DNA of 64,000 nucleotides from Actinomycetes bacterium (GCA_023420415.1 JAEZWF010000012.1:186001-250000); one strand, 5' to 3'. Positions 1 to 9,015 are shown, numbered from the stretch's first letter. The notes: generated from the letters alone by a model not told the origin. Translations and numbers: made by a program.

Positions 1-87
1 TTCGGAGGATCTTGCTGCCTCCAGCCAGCAATATGTTCCGAAGACTCGCACAGCGCTGGGGTGGCGGGAGCGGCGAGCCCGCGCGGG

Positions 88-102
88 TAGGCTCGCCGCG
101 AG
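88..102 (+). promoter_or_regulatory. Candidate -10 element for a near-leaderless start
   Basis: TAGGCT at 88-93 fits the actinobacterial -10 pattern TANNNT and lies nine bases before the ATG at 103. Transcription would begin at or within a few bases of the start codon. No Shine-Dalgarno sequence is visible. The rest of 1-87 holds no gene that I can support. Confidence 0.4.
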
Positions 103-1230
103 ATGAGTGAGCCCACGCAGATCGTGCCGCAGCCGAGTCCCGCGGACCCGCCCCAGACGACCGGGTATGCCGCTGACGCGCCTGCCGCTGCCCAGCCGGC
201 GACCAGCGGTGTCGCCCCCGGCCCGACCCACGGCGCCGCGGCACCCACGGTGCCCGTGCCCGCCCACCCGGGCGACGCGGCATACCTGCCAGCGCCCACC
301 CCCGCGGCGCACCAGCCCGGCCAACCCGGCGCGCACCCCGACCGCCCCTACGTCACCATCGTGCTGCCCTGCTACAACGAGGGCGAGCACGTGCTCCAGG
401 AGATCGAGCGCATCACCGCGGCGATGAACGCCAGCGAGTTCACTTACGAGCTGCTGTGCATCGACGACGCCTCCACCGACAACACCCTCGAGGTGCTGCA
501 CCAGGCGGCTCGCGACTACGCCAACATCCGCGTCATGCCGTTCCGCCGCAACGGCGGCTCCGGCACGGCCCGCCGCATCGGCACCCAGCAGGCCTACGGC
601 GAGATCGTGGTGTGGACCGACGCCGACATGACCTACGAGAACGAGAAGATCCCCGACCTCGTGCGGATCCTGCGCGACGACCCGAGCTACGACCAGGTCG
701 TCGGCGCCCGCACCACCGAGGAGGGCACGCACAAGTGGGCGCGCGTCCCCGCGAAGTGGCTCATCCGCAAGATCGCCGAGAAGCTCAGCAACCAGAAGAT
801 CCCCGACCTCAACAGCGGGCTGCGCGCATTCCGCCGCGAGGTCTCACTGCCCTATCTTCGCCTGCTGCCACCGGGATTCAGCTGCGTCACGACGATCACG
901 CTGGCGTTCCTGTCCAACCAGCACGACATCAAGTACGTGCCGACGACCTACGCCAAGCGCGCCGGCGTCTCCAAGTTCCACTTCGTCCGCGACGCCTACC
1001 GCTACATCCTGCAGGTGCTGCGCATGGTGATGTACTTCGACCCGCTCAAGGTCCTCATGCCACCGGCGTTGTGGCTCATCGTGATCGGCGTGGTCAAGGC
1101 CATCGTCGACATGGTGCGGCACCCGTTCTACTTCCCGGCCTCGACGGTGCTGCTCATCGTCAGCGGCATCATGATCGGGTCGCTCGCGCTGCTCTCCGAC
1201 CTCGTCGTGAGATCCCGGACGGGCGTGTGA
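103..1230 (+). CDS. Family 2 glycosyltransferase with proline/alanine-rich N-terminus and two membrane segments
   Basis: A GT2 enzyme that probably moves a sugar from a nucleotide sugar to a polyprenyl phosphate or a membrane glycan. Residues 1-80 are Pro/Ala-rich and look disordered. The GT-A fold starts at YVTIVLPCYNEG (about 83-94), with the nucleotide-binding DDASTDN (121-127) and the metal-binding DAD of WTDADMTYE (171-179). Two hydrophobic segments, about 322-340 and 347-368, anchor the C-terminus, as in polyprenyl-phosphate sugar transferases. It is followed by a GT4, a flippase-like protein and a methyltransferase on the same strand, so it likely belongs to a surface polysaccharide or glycolipid set. 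The substrate cannot be told from the sequence. Confidence 0.85.
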   Translation: MSEPTQIVPQPSPADPPQTTGYAADAPAAAQPATSGVAPGPTHGAAAPTVPVPAHPGDAAYLPAPTPAAHQPGQPGAHPDRPYVTIVLPCYNEGEHVLQEIERITAAMNASEFTYELLCIDDASTDNTLEVLHQAARDYANIRVMPFRRNGGSGTARRIGTQQAYGEIVVWTDADMTYENEKIPDLVRILRDDPSYDQVVGARTTEEGTHKWARVPAKWLIRKIAEKLSNQKIPDLNSGLRAFRREVSLPYLRLLPPGFSCVTTITLAFLSNQHDIKYVPTTYAKRAGVSKFHFVRDAYRYILQVLRMVMYFDPLKVLMPPALWLIVIGVVKAIVDMVRHPFYFPASTVLLIVSGIMIGSLALLSDLVVRSRTGV

Positions 1231-1279
1231 GCGAGGGCGTGCGCGAGGGGGCCGGTATGCCGTGTGGTCGGGGGTGGCA

Positions 1280-3256
1280 ATGACGGGCGCCCCTGCGACG
1301 CTGCGCTCCGCGGCGACCACGTCATCGTCGGACAGCGCCGCGCTCAAGGTCGCGGTCGTCGGCCCGACCCATCCCTACAAGGGTGGCGTCGCGGCGCACA
1401 CGACGACCCTCGCGCACGAGCTGGCCGCGGCGGGGCACGACGTGACGCTGGTGTCCTGGTCGCACCTCTACCCGAGCAGGCTCTACCCGGGAGAGCAGGC
1501 CGTCCCCGGCGGTGCGCCCGACGTCGAGCCCTTCCCGCGCACCGTGCGCGCACTGTCGTGGGCGCGCCCCGACACCTGGGTGCGGACGGGCCGACGGCTG
1601 CGTGGCTTCGACGCCATCGTCGTCGTGCACGTCATCCCGGCGATGGTGCCGGCGCACCTGGCCCTCCTGCGGGCTGCCGGCGCCGGGCGCAAGGCGACCA
1701 GCTCACCCGCCATCGACACCGGTCGCCCGCGCAGCGTGGTCATCGCCCACAACGTGCTGCCGCACGAGACCCATGTCGGCGACCGCGAGCTGATGCAGCA
1801 GTTCTTCGAACGCGTCGACACCGTGCTGGTCCACAGCGACGAGCAGGCCCGGTTGGCCTACGAGCTGCACGCACCGCGCGTGTCGGTCACCGACCTGCCA
1901 CCGCACCTGCCCGGGGGTCCGCCCATCGAACGGCCCTCCTACGACGGGCCCACGCGTCTGCTCTCGCTCGGCATGGTGCGCGACTACAAGGGCGTCGACC
2001 TGCTCATGGAGGCCCTCGCCCAGGTGCCCGGCCCGACGCTCACGGTGGCGGGGGAGATGTGGGGCTCGAGCGGCGAGCGGGTCCGCGAGCTGGCCCGCGA
2101 CCCGCGACTGCGCGGCCGCGTCGAGGTCCACGGCGGCTACGTCCCCGCCGACCGGCTCGCGCCGCTGCTCGCCACCCACGACGTCCTGGCCCTGACCTAC
2201 CGCCACGCCACCGCCTCGCAGAACGCCCTCCTCGGCCAGCAGCACGGCCTGCCCGTGCTCGCCTCCGACGTGGGCACGTTCGGCAGCCAGGTGCGCGACG
2301 GCGTCGACGGCCTGCTCGTGCCTCCCGGTGACCAGGCCGCGCTCGTCGCCGCGCTGCGTCGCCTCGCCGAGCCCGGGTATGCCGCGCGGCTGCGTTCCGC
2401 AGTCCGCGCGCCCGACCTGTCGGGGCCGTGGGCGAGGTACGTCGGCGCCCTCGAGGCCCTGGCCGCGGTCGAGCCGGCCGTCGAGCCCGAACCCGACGCC
2501 GGTGGCCCCGGCGACGACGACCTCGACGGCTCCGCCCGCGGCCTGGTGGGAAGTCTTCGCCACCGCGCGGGATCCGTGGTGCGACAGGTGATCTCGGCCT
2601 CTCGGCCGGAGGTGCAGCTCGGTCCCACGGACCTGCCGGAGTGGATCCGCCCCTCCGACATCCTCGCGGACGCCGCCGATGCCGACGAGGCGAAGTCGTT
2701 CGCCCGTCAGCTCGGTCTGCCGCGCTGCAACGACGGCATCTCCGCGTGGGCGGCCCTCGGCACCCTGGCCGCCATCGTCCGTGTCCGCGACGACGGCCGG
2801 CGCAGCGCCGTCATCGTCGACGAGAGCGGCAGCCGCTCCCCGTTGTCGCGGTGGGCCCGTGCCATCGGGTTCGCGCCGGTGGAGCTCGAGCTGACCGGGC
2901 GCAGGTCCAGCGTCGAGGTCCTCGACGTCGACACCGCCTCCCTCGACGTCATCGTCCGGATCCACCCCGGCGGCTGCGACGCCGACGACATCGACGAGGC
3001 CATGAGCCAGGCCTCCTGGGCGCTCAGGTCCGGCGGACTGCTGTGCGTCACCCTCCCCATCGGCCACGCCGGCGCGGAGGGCGCCCTCGGGCCGGCCGAG
3101 GTGCGCGGCGTCCTCGCCCGGTCCCACGACCTCGGGTTCGTCCTCGTCGGGGACCTCGACGGTGACATCACCGGGCGCATGCGCCAGGCGGGCGGCGCCA
3201 CAGCACGCACCGACGCGGCATACGGGCTCCTGCGCCTGACCCTGCGGAGGCGCTGA
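1280..3256 (+). CDS. Family 4 glycosyltransferase fused to a methyltransferase-like C-terminal domain
   Basis: About 658 residues from the ATG at 1280; an in-frame GTG at 1262 is an alternative start. The first 400 residues form a GT-B glycosyltransferase: an N-terminal GPTHPYKGGVAAHT nucleotide-fold loop, then LLSLGMVRDYKGVDLLMEA and, near the C-terminal half, HGLPVLASDVGTFGSQVRDG, typical of the GT4 sugar-nucleotide pocket. After an acidic linker, residues of about 455-658 resemble the separate methyltransferase encoded at 4250-5116, but the SAM-binding motif is poor (VIVDESGSRSP where the paralogue has VMDAGSARYSP). The fused domain may be structural or regulatory. The stop abuts the GTG of the next gene, so the two are probably co-translated. 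Confidence 0.8.
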   Translation: MTGAPATLRSAATTSSSDSAALKVAVVGPTHPYKGGVAAHTTTLAHELAAAGHDVTLVSWSHLYPSRLYPGEQAVPGGAPDVEPFPRTVRALSWARPDTWVRTGRRLRGFDAIVVVHVIPAMVPAHLALLRAAGAGRKATSSPAIDTGRPRSVVIAHNVLPHETHVGDRELMQQFFERVDTVLVHSDEQARLAYELHAPRVSVTDLPPHLPGGPPIERPSYDGPTRLLSLGMVRDYKGVDLLMEALAQVPGPTLTVAGEMWGSSGERVRELARDPRLRGRVEVHGGYVPADRLAPLLATHDVLALTYRHATASQNALLGQQHGLPVLASDVGTFGSQVRDGVDGLLVPPGDQAALVAALRRLAEPGYAARLRSAVRAPDLSGPWARYVGALEALAAVEPAVEPEPDAGGPGDDDLDGSARGLVGSLRHRAGSVVRQVISASRPEVQLGPTDLPEWIRPSDILADAADADEAKSFARQLGLPRCNDGISAWAALGTLAAIVRVRDDGRRSAVIVDESGSRSPLSRWARAIGFAPVELELTGRRSSVEVLDVDTASLDVIVRIHPGGCDADDIDEAMSQASWALRSGGLLCVTLPIGHAGAEGALGPAEVRGVLARSHDLGFVLVGDLDGDITGRMRQAGGATARTDAAYGLLRLTLRRR

Positions 3257-4240
3257 GTGAACCGCTCGCGCGTCGTCACGACGTTGCGCATCGTCCTCGC
3301 CGTCCTCGTCACGGCCGGGGTCACCTACGCGATCGCCAAGAACTGGACCGAGGTGTCGGCCGACCTGCGGCGCATGAGCCCGGGCACCATCGCGCTCGCA
3401 GCCGTGGTCGGCTGGGTGCCGCCGGTGCTGACCGTCCTGGTGTGGCGGCGCCTGCTCGCCGACCTCGGGTCGCCCATCCACCTGGCCCCGGCCGGCGGGA
3501 TCTTCTTCGTGGGGCAGCTCGGCAAGTACGTGCCCGGGTCGGTGTGGGCGATCGTCGCCCAGACCGAGATGGCGGCCCGGTTGCACATCCCGCGCCGCCG
3601 CACCGCCGTCACCGGGCTGCTCAACGTCGGGCTGGCCGCGGTCTGCGGGTTCATCGTGGGGCTGCCGGCGCTGCCGCTGCTCATCACCCGCGAGTCGACC
3701 GCCTCCACCGGATGGGTGCTGCTGCTCGTCGTGCCGCTGCTGGTCCTCGTGCTGTGGCCGCGACTGCTCAACGCCGTGATCGCCCTCGGCCTGCGGGTGC
3801 TGCGACGGGAGCCGCTGGAGCACCAGCTGTCGGGGAGCGCCGTCCGCTTCGCCGTGGTGGTCTTCTGCCTGTCGTGGTTCAGCTCCGGGGTCTCGGTCTG
3901 GGTCCTCGCGCGCACGCTCGCGCCCGAGGGCGTCGACGAGGGTCGGCTGGCGCTGGCGACGATGTCGGGTTTCGCACTGGCGGCGGCGGTGTCGATGTTC
4001 ACCGTGGTGCTGCCGGCAGGGGTGGGCGTGCGCGAGGGGCTGCTCGTGCTGCTGCTCGGCCCGATCATCACGGTCCCGGCTGCCGCCGCGGTGGTCGTGG
4101 TGAGCCGCTTCCTCACGGTGCTCGCCGACGTCCTCTTCGCCGCGATCGGGTGGGTGTGGGCGCGGTCGCACCACCTCATCACCTCGCGGGAGGAACGCGC
4201 CGCCGACCGGATCGTGGTGCCCGAGGACGAGGCGGGATAG
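3257..4240 (+). CDS. Flippase-like integral membrane protein (lysylphosphatidylglycerol synthase TM-region family)
   Basis: A 327-residue, very hydrophobic protein with about eight membrane spans. The motif GQLGKYVPGSVWAIVAQ (about 89-105) is characteristic of the flippase-like domain shared with the membrane part of MprF. Such proteins are often encoded beside glycosyltransferases and are thought to move lipid-linked sugars or lipids across the membrane; the cargo here is unknown. The GTG start at 3257 follows directly on the stop of the preceding glycosyltransferase. Confidence 0.75.
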   Translation: MNRSRVVTTLRIVLAVLVTAGVTYAIAKNWTEVSADLRRMSPGTIALAAVVGWVPPVLTVLVWRRLLADLGSPIHLAPAGGIFFVGQLGKYVPGSVWAIVAQTEMAARLHIPRRRTAVTGLLNVGLAAVCGFIVGLPALPLLITRESTASTGWVLLLVVPLLVLVLWPRLLNAVIALGLRVLRREPLEHQLSGSAVRFAVVVFCLSWFSSGVSVWVLARTLAPEGVDEGRLALATMSGFALAAAVSMFTVVLPAGVGVREGLLVLLLGPIITVPAAAAVVVVSRFLTVLADVLFAAIGWVWARSHHLITSREERAADRIVVPEDEAG

Positions 4241-4249
4241 GTTTCCCCA
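4238..4249 (+). promoter_or_regulatory. Candidate -10 for a leaderless transcript, overlapping the upstream stop codon
   Basis: TAGGTT (4238-4243) matches TANNNT and uses the TAG stop of the upstream flippase-like gene as its first three bases. Six bases separate it from the ATG at 4250, so a transcript starting there would begin at the start codon. No Shine-Dalgarno is present. Confidence 0.45.
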
Positions 4250-5116
4250 ATGACCAATCCAGACGAGGCGGGGGTCTCCGGACAGGTCGCCGCTCCACCC
4301 GGGGGCCCGCTGCTGGCCGTCGCGAAGCGCGCCGCCGAGCACGTCCTGTGGACGCGGGTGGCAGTCCAGCGCCGGGCCGAGGCCAGGCGGGGGTATGCCG
4401 CGAACCGGCCGGTGCCGCGCAGCGTGTCACCCACCGCTGTGCTCGGCACCGAGGCTGACTGGCAGCGCGCGGTCGAGGAGGCCAAGCACCTGCGCCTGCC
4501 GCTGCACCGTGACCTGCCGAAGAACTGGGACGCCCTGGGCGCCGTCGCGGCCGTGCTCACCCTGGCCGACGACGGCTCCCGCACCGCGCGGGTGATGGAC
4601 GCGGGCTCGGCGCGCTACTCGCCGGTGCTGCCCTGGTTGCGGCTGTACGGCCTTGGGGCGCAACGCAACTCGCTGCTCGGCATCAACCTCGAGTTTGGCG
4701 ACGAGGTGCACCGTGACGGGGTGTCGTTCCGCCACGGCGACGTCACCGCGACCGGTCTGCCCGATGCCTCGCTCGACGCGATCACCTGCATGTCCGTCAT
4801 CGAGCACGGGGTGCCGCTCGAGCCGTTCCTGCGCGAGTCCGCGCGGGTCCTTCGGCCCGGTGGCATCCTCACCGTGTCGACCGACTACGACCAGGAGCCG
4901 CCGGACACCACCGGCCGCACGGCCTACGGCAGCGAGGTGCACATCTTCGGCCCCGCCGACATCAGCGAGCTGGTGCAGACCGCGCAGGCCGCAGGGTTCG
5001 AGCTGGTCGGCGACCTGTCGACCTCGGACTCCCTCGCCCACGCCGAGCGCCCCGTCCACTGGGACCGGGTCGGCCTCGACTACACCTTCATCCTGCTGAC
5101 CTTCCGCCGTCGCTGA
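4250..5116 (+). CDS. Class I SAM-dependent methyltransferase
   Basis: 288 residues. SAM-binding features are VMDAGSARYSPVLPW (motif I), FRHGDVTATGLPDASLDAITCMSVIEHG (acidic loop and motif IV, with the common SVIEHG) and LRPGGILTVSTDY (post-motif). The family is type 11-like; the acceptor is probably a sugar, since the gene closes a glycosyltransferase cluster. The middle of the protein is related to the C-terminal domain of the fused glycosyltransferase at 1280-3256. It is likely to have its own leaderless promoter at 4238. A strong hairpin follows the stop. Confidence 0.8.
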   Translation: MTNPDEAGVSGQVAAPPGGPLLAVAKRAAEHVLWTRVAVQRRAEARRGYAANRPVPRSVSPTAVLGTEADWQRAVEEAKHLRLPLHRDLPKNWDALGAVAAVLTLADDGSRTARVMDAGSARYSPVLPWLRLYGLGAQRNSLLGINLEFGDEVHRDGVSFRHGDVTATGLPDASLDAITCMSVIEHGVPLEPFLRESARVLRPGGILTVSTDYDQEPPDTTGRTAYGSEVHIFGPADISELVQTAQAAGFELVGDLSTSDSLAHAERPVHWDRVGLDYTFILLTFRRR

Positions 5117-5144
5117 CCCCGGCACAAGTGCCGACCCGCAGACG

Positions 5145-5181
5145 CACGTATGCCGCCCGCGGTGAGCGGGCGGCATACGTG
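5145..5181. terminator. Bidirectional hairpin between convergent genes, built from the TATGCCG repeat
   Basis: A perfect 16-bp stem (5145-5160 with 5166-5181) and a five-base loop. Both arms contain GTATGCCG in opposite orientation. It sits between the stops of a plus-strand methyltransferase and a minus-strand DUF3105 gene, where it can terminate both. There is no long T run, as is common in actinobacteria. Confidence 0.75.
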
Positions 5182-5205
5182 AAACTGCTTGTGGGAGTAG
5201 GCCGA

Positions 5206-5907
5206 TCAGGCTGCGCCCGGCTCCTGGGTGTCGTCCTTCGGGTACTTCTTGACGAAGTCGACGACGACCTGCCCGGACAGGTCACCACACTGCTGGCGGT
5301 GGCCCGCCTCCTTGGCCCAGTGCGACAGGACGTAGGGCTTGCCCTGCGGGAACGCGCCGCGGCTCGGGTCCCACTCGACGGCCTTGAACTTGCCGCTGGC
5401 CTCGGGGACCTTGTTGGCCTTGTCGGCGATCTCCTTGAGCAGGCTGGTGTCCTTCACCTTGGTCCCGTCGTACCAGAGGATCGTGTAGCCGTGCTCGAGG
5501 TTGTGGACCAGCGTCTCCAGCGGCGGCCGGTCGGTCGCGGTGTAGAAGTCGCGGCCGCTCACGTCGGGCTGGGCGAAGTGCTGCCCGTGCGACGGCGGCA
5601 CCGTCTCGTAGGTCGCCGAGGTCTTGTCGGGCTGGTTCGTCCCCGGCCCGATGTGCTCGCCGCTGCCGGTGGACGCGTCGTTGGTGATCGGGTCGCAGTG
5701 CGCGGCGGCGACGGTCACGCCGAGGTTGGGCAGCTGCTGGGAACGGGCGTCGCCCAGCGCGTAGACGACGACCCCGGCGATGCCGGCGAGCAGCGCGACG
5801 CAGGCGGCGATGACGATCATGCGGACCCGGCGCTCGCTGGCCTTCTGCTGCTTCTGGATCTCGGCCAGGCGGGCCTTGCGGTCCTTGCTCGCGCGCTTGT
5901 TGCTCAC
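5206..5907 (-). CDS. DUF3105 membrane-anchored protein
   Basis: 233 residues from the GTG at 5907, chosen because a GAGGA-like ribosome site precedes it; a longer reading frame goes back to 5991. The N-terminus is Lys/Arg-rich (SNKRASKDRKARLAEIQKQQ), followed by one membrane segment (about 33-55), then an extracellular domain. That domain carries the DUF3105 signatures PPSHGQHFAQPDVSG and LETLVHNLEHGYTILWYDG. The function of DUF3105 is unknown. It converges on the methyltransferase and is divergent from the DNA glycosylase. Confidence 0.85.
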   Translation of the reverse strand: MSNKRASKDRKARLAEIQKQQKASERRVRMIVIAACVALLAGIAGVVVYALGDARSQQLPNLGVTVAAAHCDPITNDASTGSGEHIGPGTNQPDKTSATYETVPPSHGQHFAQPDVSGRDFYTATDRPPLETLVHNLEHGYTILWYDGTKVKDTSLLKEIADKANKVPEASGKFKAVEWDPSRGAFPQGKPYVLSHWAKEAGHRQQCGDLSGQVVVDFVKKYPKDDTQEPGAA

Positions 5908-5960
5908 GGTGTCCTCGGGGGTTTCGGGGGAGCTGTGGGGGCAGGTCGCGCAGAGTCTAC

Positions 5961-6950
5961 GTGGACTCACCGGGGTGGCCGTCACCTCCACCGGTCACAC
6001 TGGTGCTCGTGCCCCCACCCGCAGCCCCCGCCGAGTCGACGCGCGTGTGGCGTCCGGGGCGCCCGACCTCGGTGGGGTTGATCGTCTCGGCGTTCCGGCG
6101 CGGTGCCGGCGACCCGACGTTCCAGTCCGACCGGGGCGACGGCTGGTGGCTCGGGCTGCCCACACCCGAGGGGCCTGCGACGCTGCGGCTCGTGCAGCGC
6201 GACGACCTCGGCGAGGTCGCGGCCAGCGCGTGGGGCGAGGGTGCCCAGTGGGTCCTGCACCAGTTGCCCTCCTTCCTGGGTGGTGACGACGACGACAGCG
6301 GGTTCGTGGCGCACCACCCGCAGGTGGCCAGGGCCATGCGCCGGTATGCCGCGTGGCGGGTGCCGCGGTCGGGTCTGGTGATGCACGCGTTGGTGCCGGC
6401 CGCGATCGAGCAGAAGGTGACGGGGCAGGAGGCGTTCGGGGGCTACCGCGTCCTGGTCCACCGGTTCGGCTCGCGCGCGCCCGGCCCGGGCGAGGCCCGC
6501 AGGTTGTGGGTGGCGCCGACCGCGCAGAAGTGGGCAGCGATCCCGTCGTGGGAGTGGCTCCGCGCCAGCGTCGACGGTGCCAGGTCGAGCACCGCGGTGC
6601 GGGCAGCGAAGGTGGCCGGCCGGCTCGAGCAGTGCACGAGCCTGCCGTGGGAGGAGGCGCGGGCCCGGTTGCGGACGGTGCCCGGCATCGGCGTCTGGAC
6701 GGCCGCCGAGGTGGCCCAGCGGGCGCTCGGCGACCCCGATGCCGTGAGCTTCGGCGACTACCACGTCGCCAAGAACGTCACGTGGGCCCTCACCGGTGAG
6801 GCGCTGGGCGATGAGGAGATGGCCGAGCTGCTCGAGCCCTACCGAGGGCATCGGTTCCGCGCGCAGCGGCTGCTCGAGCTGGAGGCCGGCATGCGTCCGC
6901 GGCGTGGGCCGCGAATGGCCCCACGCACCCACCTGCCGACCGGTCGCTGA
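5961..6950 (+). CDS. DNA-3-methyladenine glycosylase II-like (HhH-GPD superfamily)
   Basis: A base-excision repair enzyme expected to release alkylated purines. The helix-hairpin-helix is LRTVPGIGVWTAAEVAQRAL and the GPD loop follows (DPDAVSFGDYHV), whose second-half Asp is the expected catalytic residue. The N-terminal domain (FQSDRGDGWWLGLPTP) matches the AlkA-type leader domain. No Fe-S cysteine cluster is seen. The start is uncertain: GTG at 5961, 6003 or 6009 are all in frame and none has a clear ribosome site. The frame overlaps nothing downstream and stands alone. Confidence 0.8.
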   Translation: MDSPGWPSPPPVTLVLVPPPAAPAESTRVWRPGRPTSVGLIVSAFRRGAGDPTFQSDRGDGWWLGLPTPEGPATLRLVQRDDLGEVAASAWGEGAQWVLHQLPSFLGGDDDDSGFVAHHPQVARAMRRYAAWRVPRSGLVMHALVPAAIEQKVTGQEAFGGYRVLVHRFGSRAPGPGEARRLWVAPTAQKWAAIPSWEWLRASVDGARSSTAVRAAKVAGRLEQCTSLPWEEARARLRTVPGIGVWTAAEVAQRALGDPDAVSFGDYHVAKNVTWALTGEALGDEEMAELLEPYRGHRFRAQRLLELEAGMRPRRGPRMAPRTHLPTGR

Positions 6951-6980
6951 GGCGACCACGCGGCATACCCCGCCAGGCCC

Positions 6981-8051
6981 TCAGCGCTCGGTGTAGGTGA
7001 GGCGGGCGCGGTGGTCACCGGCCTCACCGACGAACGGGTCGGTTGCGATGCGTGCCGAAAAGCCTTCTCCCCACATGGCCACCGCGACACGGGCGACCGC
7101 CAGACCGACCTGGTATGCCGTGTCGGCGCTGACCTCGAGGACGCCGGGTTCCGAGGCGTCGCCACCGCAGCCACGGACGGCGGGGTCCATGCTCGCGATG
7201 GCCAGGGCGCGCTCGACCCGCACCCGGGTCTCCTCCGGTGCCACCGACGGGATGAGCCACGGGTCGGCGTGCAGGGCCCCGGGCTCGACGCCGAGCGATG
7301 CCCGCACCGCCTCGGCGCGGCCGTAGTCGAACCAGTCCTCGCGCCCGACGCGAATGAGCGCCCGCGCCCCCGGGCCGCTCTCCTCCTGGGCCCAGCCGGT
7401 GCCGCGCACCACCGCGGCCGGCACGTGGGCGGTCTTGCCCTTGACCAGCTCGGCTGCGGCGGCCAGCTCGTCACCGACGGCCCGCGTCGTGACGGAGAGG
7501 GGAGCGCCGTCCGCATCGACGCCGCCACGCAGGTCGTCGACGACGGCGACACCACTGGCTCCCAGGGCGAAGTCTGTCTGCCCCGCCCGCCAAGGGCGCC
7601 CGGCCGTGTCACTGACGACGACCCCGAGCCGGCTCAGCCCGGTCGCCGCCAGCAGACCGGTCCGCAGCCGGTCGGCCTCGGCATCCGGGTCGTGGGGCAG
7701 CAGCAGGAGCCGGTCGACGCCACCGGTGTTGGACGCGTCGACGCCGGCGGCCGCCATGACCGGGCCGCTGCGTGCCTGGACGATGCGGGTCAGGCGGTCA
7801 CCGGCCACGCGCTCGGCCACCACGCGCACCGTCTCGGCCTCGACGACGGCGGCCTTGTCGGTCGAATCAGCCCACAACCCAAGGGATTTCGACACGATCT
7901 TGCTGGACAGCACGACGATGTCGCCGTCGGCCAGCTCGACACCGGTGTGCGTGCAGCCCTCCAGCAGCAGAGCCACGAGGTCGTCATCGGCGCGGACCTC
8001 GGGGATCCCGTCGATCCCCGTGACGACCAGTGACGGCACGTCAGGACTCAC
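6981..8051 (-). CDS. cofE: Coenzyme F420-0:L-glutamate ligase (CofE/FbiB-type) lacking a full C-terminal reductase domain
   Basis: Adds glutamates to F420-0 in the F420 pathway. Residues of about 1-245 form the CofE fold: GDIVVLSSKIVSKSLG near the N-terminus, GVVVSDTAGRPWRAGQTDFALG and VVDDLRGGVDADG, with VKGKTAHVPAAVVRG. Mycobacterial FbiB is about 450 residues and ends in an FMN-binding nitroreductase-like domain that reduces dehydro-F420-0; here only about 110 residues follow and I see no flavin-reductase motif in them. GTG start at 8051. It overlaps the end of cofD by 11 bases, so the two are a coupled operon. Confidence 0.85.
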   Translation of the reverse strand: MSPDVPSLVVTGIDGIPEVRADDDLVALLLEGCTHTGVELADGDIVVLSSKIVSKSLGLWADSTDKAAVVEAETVRVVAERVAGDRLTRIVQARSGPVMAAAGVDASNTGGVDRLLLLPHDPDAEADRLRTGLLAATGLSRLGVVVSDTAGRPWRAGQTDFALGASGVAVVDDLRGGVDADGAPLSVTTRAVGDELAAAAELVKGKTAHVPAAVVRGTGWAQEESGPGARALIRVGREDWFDYGRAEAVRASLGVEPGALHADPWLIPSVAPEETRVRVERALAIASMDPAVRGCGGDASEPGVLEVSADTAYQVGLAVARVAVAMWGEGFSARIATDPFVGEAGDHRARLTYTER

Positions 8052-9015
8052 GCAGCTCGAGGGCGAGGTCGAGGGCGCCTCCCGCGAGGTCGGCCGCCGC
8101 GGCGCGGTCCGACATCAGCAGTGGCCGCCCGCGGACCTGGGCCCTGGGCAGCCGCACGTCCCGCTCGTCCTCCTCGGACACCAGCCACCCGTCGAGGAAG
8201 TCCTCGTAGAGCGACGCGACCCCGGCTGCCGTCGAGTCGACGCCGATCGCGCTGAGGCAGGCGTCGGCATGCCCACGCACCGGCATACCGCCGATGATGG
8301 GAGAGACGCCGACGACGGGAGCGCGCGACCCACGCAGCGCGTCCCGCACCCCGGGCACGCCCAGGATGATGCCGATCGAGACCACCGGGTTGCTCGGCGG
8401 CAGCAGGATGACGTCGGCCTGCCGGATGGCCTCCAGCACGCCGGGGCCGGCGGTGGCCTGGTCCATGCCGACGGCGGCGAACCGCTGGGCCGGCACCGAG
8501 GCCTGCATCCGCACCCACCACTCCTGGAAGTGCACCGCACGCTGGCCCTCGGCGTCCTCGATGACGACATGCGTCTCCACCGGGTCGTCGGTCATCGGCA
8601 GCAGGGTGATGTCACGCTCGGGCAGGCCCCACCGCTGCGCCAGCCGCCCCGTCACCTCCGAGAGCTTGAGCCCGAGCCCGAGCCACTGCGAACGGATGAT
8701 GTGGGTGCCGAAGTCGAGGTCGCCGAGGGCGAACCACTGCGGCTGCGCCCCGTATGCCGCGAGCTCGCCCTGGACGCGATGGCTCTCGTCGGCGCGTCCC
8801 CACCCCTGGCCCTCGTGCACGCCCTCACCCAGGGTGTAGACGAGCGTGTCGAGGTCGGGGCAGACGCGCAGGCCGAAGAGGGTGATGTCGTCACCGGTGT
8901 TGCCGATGACGGTGAGCGAGGCGTCGGTGAGGTCGTCCCGGGTGTCGAGGTGGTCCCGCAGTCCCCGGAGGAAACGGGCCCCGCCGACACCCCCTGCGAG
9001 GGCGGTGATGCGCAT
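8041..9015 (-). CDS. cofD: 2-phospho-L-lactate transferase (CofD/FbiA)
   Basis: Joins the lactyl-type phosphate donor to Fo, the step that makes (dehydro-)F420-0. The ATG at 9015 starts the family N-terminus MRITALAGGVGGARFLRGL, which binds the GDP moiety. Other family signatures are VIGNTGDDITLFGLRVCPDLDTLVYTL, LPMTDDPVETHV and ILLPPSNPVVSIG. 324 residues, the usual length. It is divergent from the whiB gene, with 222 bases between them, and is first in the cofD-cofE operon. The cofD-cofE-whiB order also occurs in mycobacteria (fbiA, fbiB, whiB2). Confidence 0.92.
   Translation of the reverse strand: MRITALAGGVGGARFLRGLRDHLDTRDDLTDASLTVIGNTGDDITLFGLRVCPDLDTLVYTLGEGVHEGQGWGRADESHRVQGELAAYGAQPQWFALGDLDFGTHIIRSQWLGLGLKLSEVTGRLAQRWGLPERDITLLPMTDDPVETHVVIEDAEGQRAVHFQEWWVRMQASVPAQRFAAVGMDQATAGPGVLEAIRQADVILLPPSNPVVSIGIILGVPGVRDALRGSRAPVVGVSPIIGGMPVRGHADACLSAIGVDSTAAGVASLYEDFLDGWLVSEEDERDVRLPRAQVRGRPLLMSDRAAAADLAGGALDLALELRES

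Noticed and set aside
1703..4342. An 879-codon open frame on the minus strand
   Set aside because: It runs antisense to two clear genes, has the low-complexity, Arg/Gly/His-rich look of shadow frames in G+C-rich DNA, and matches no family.
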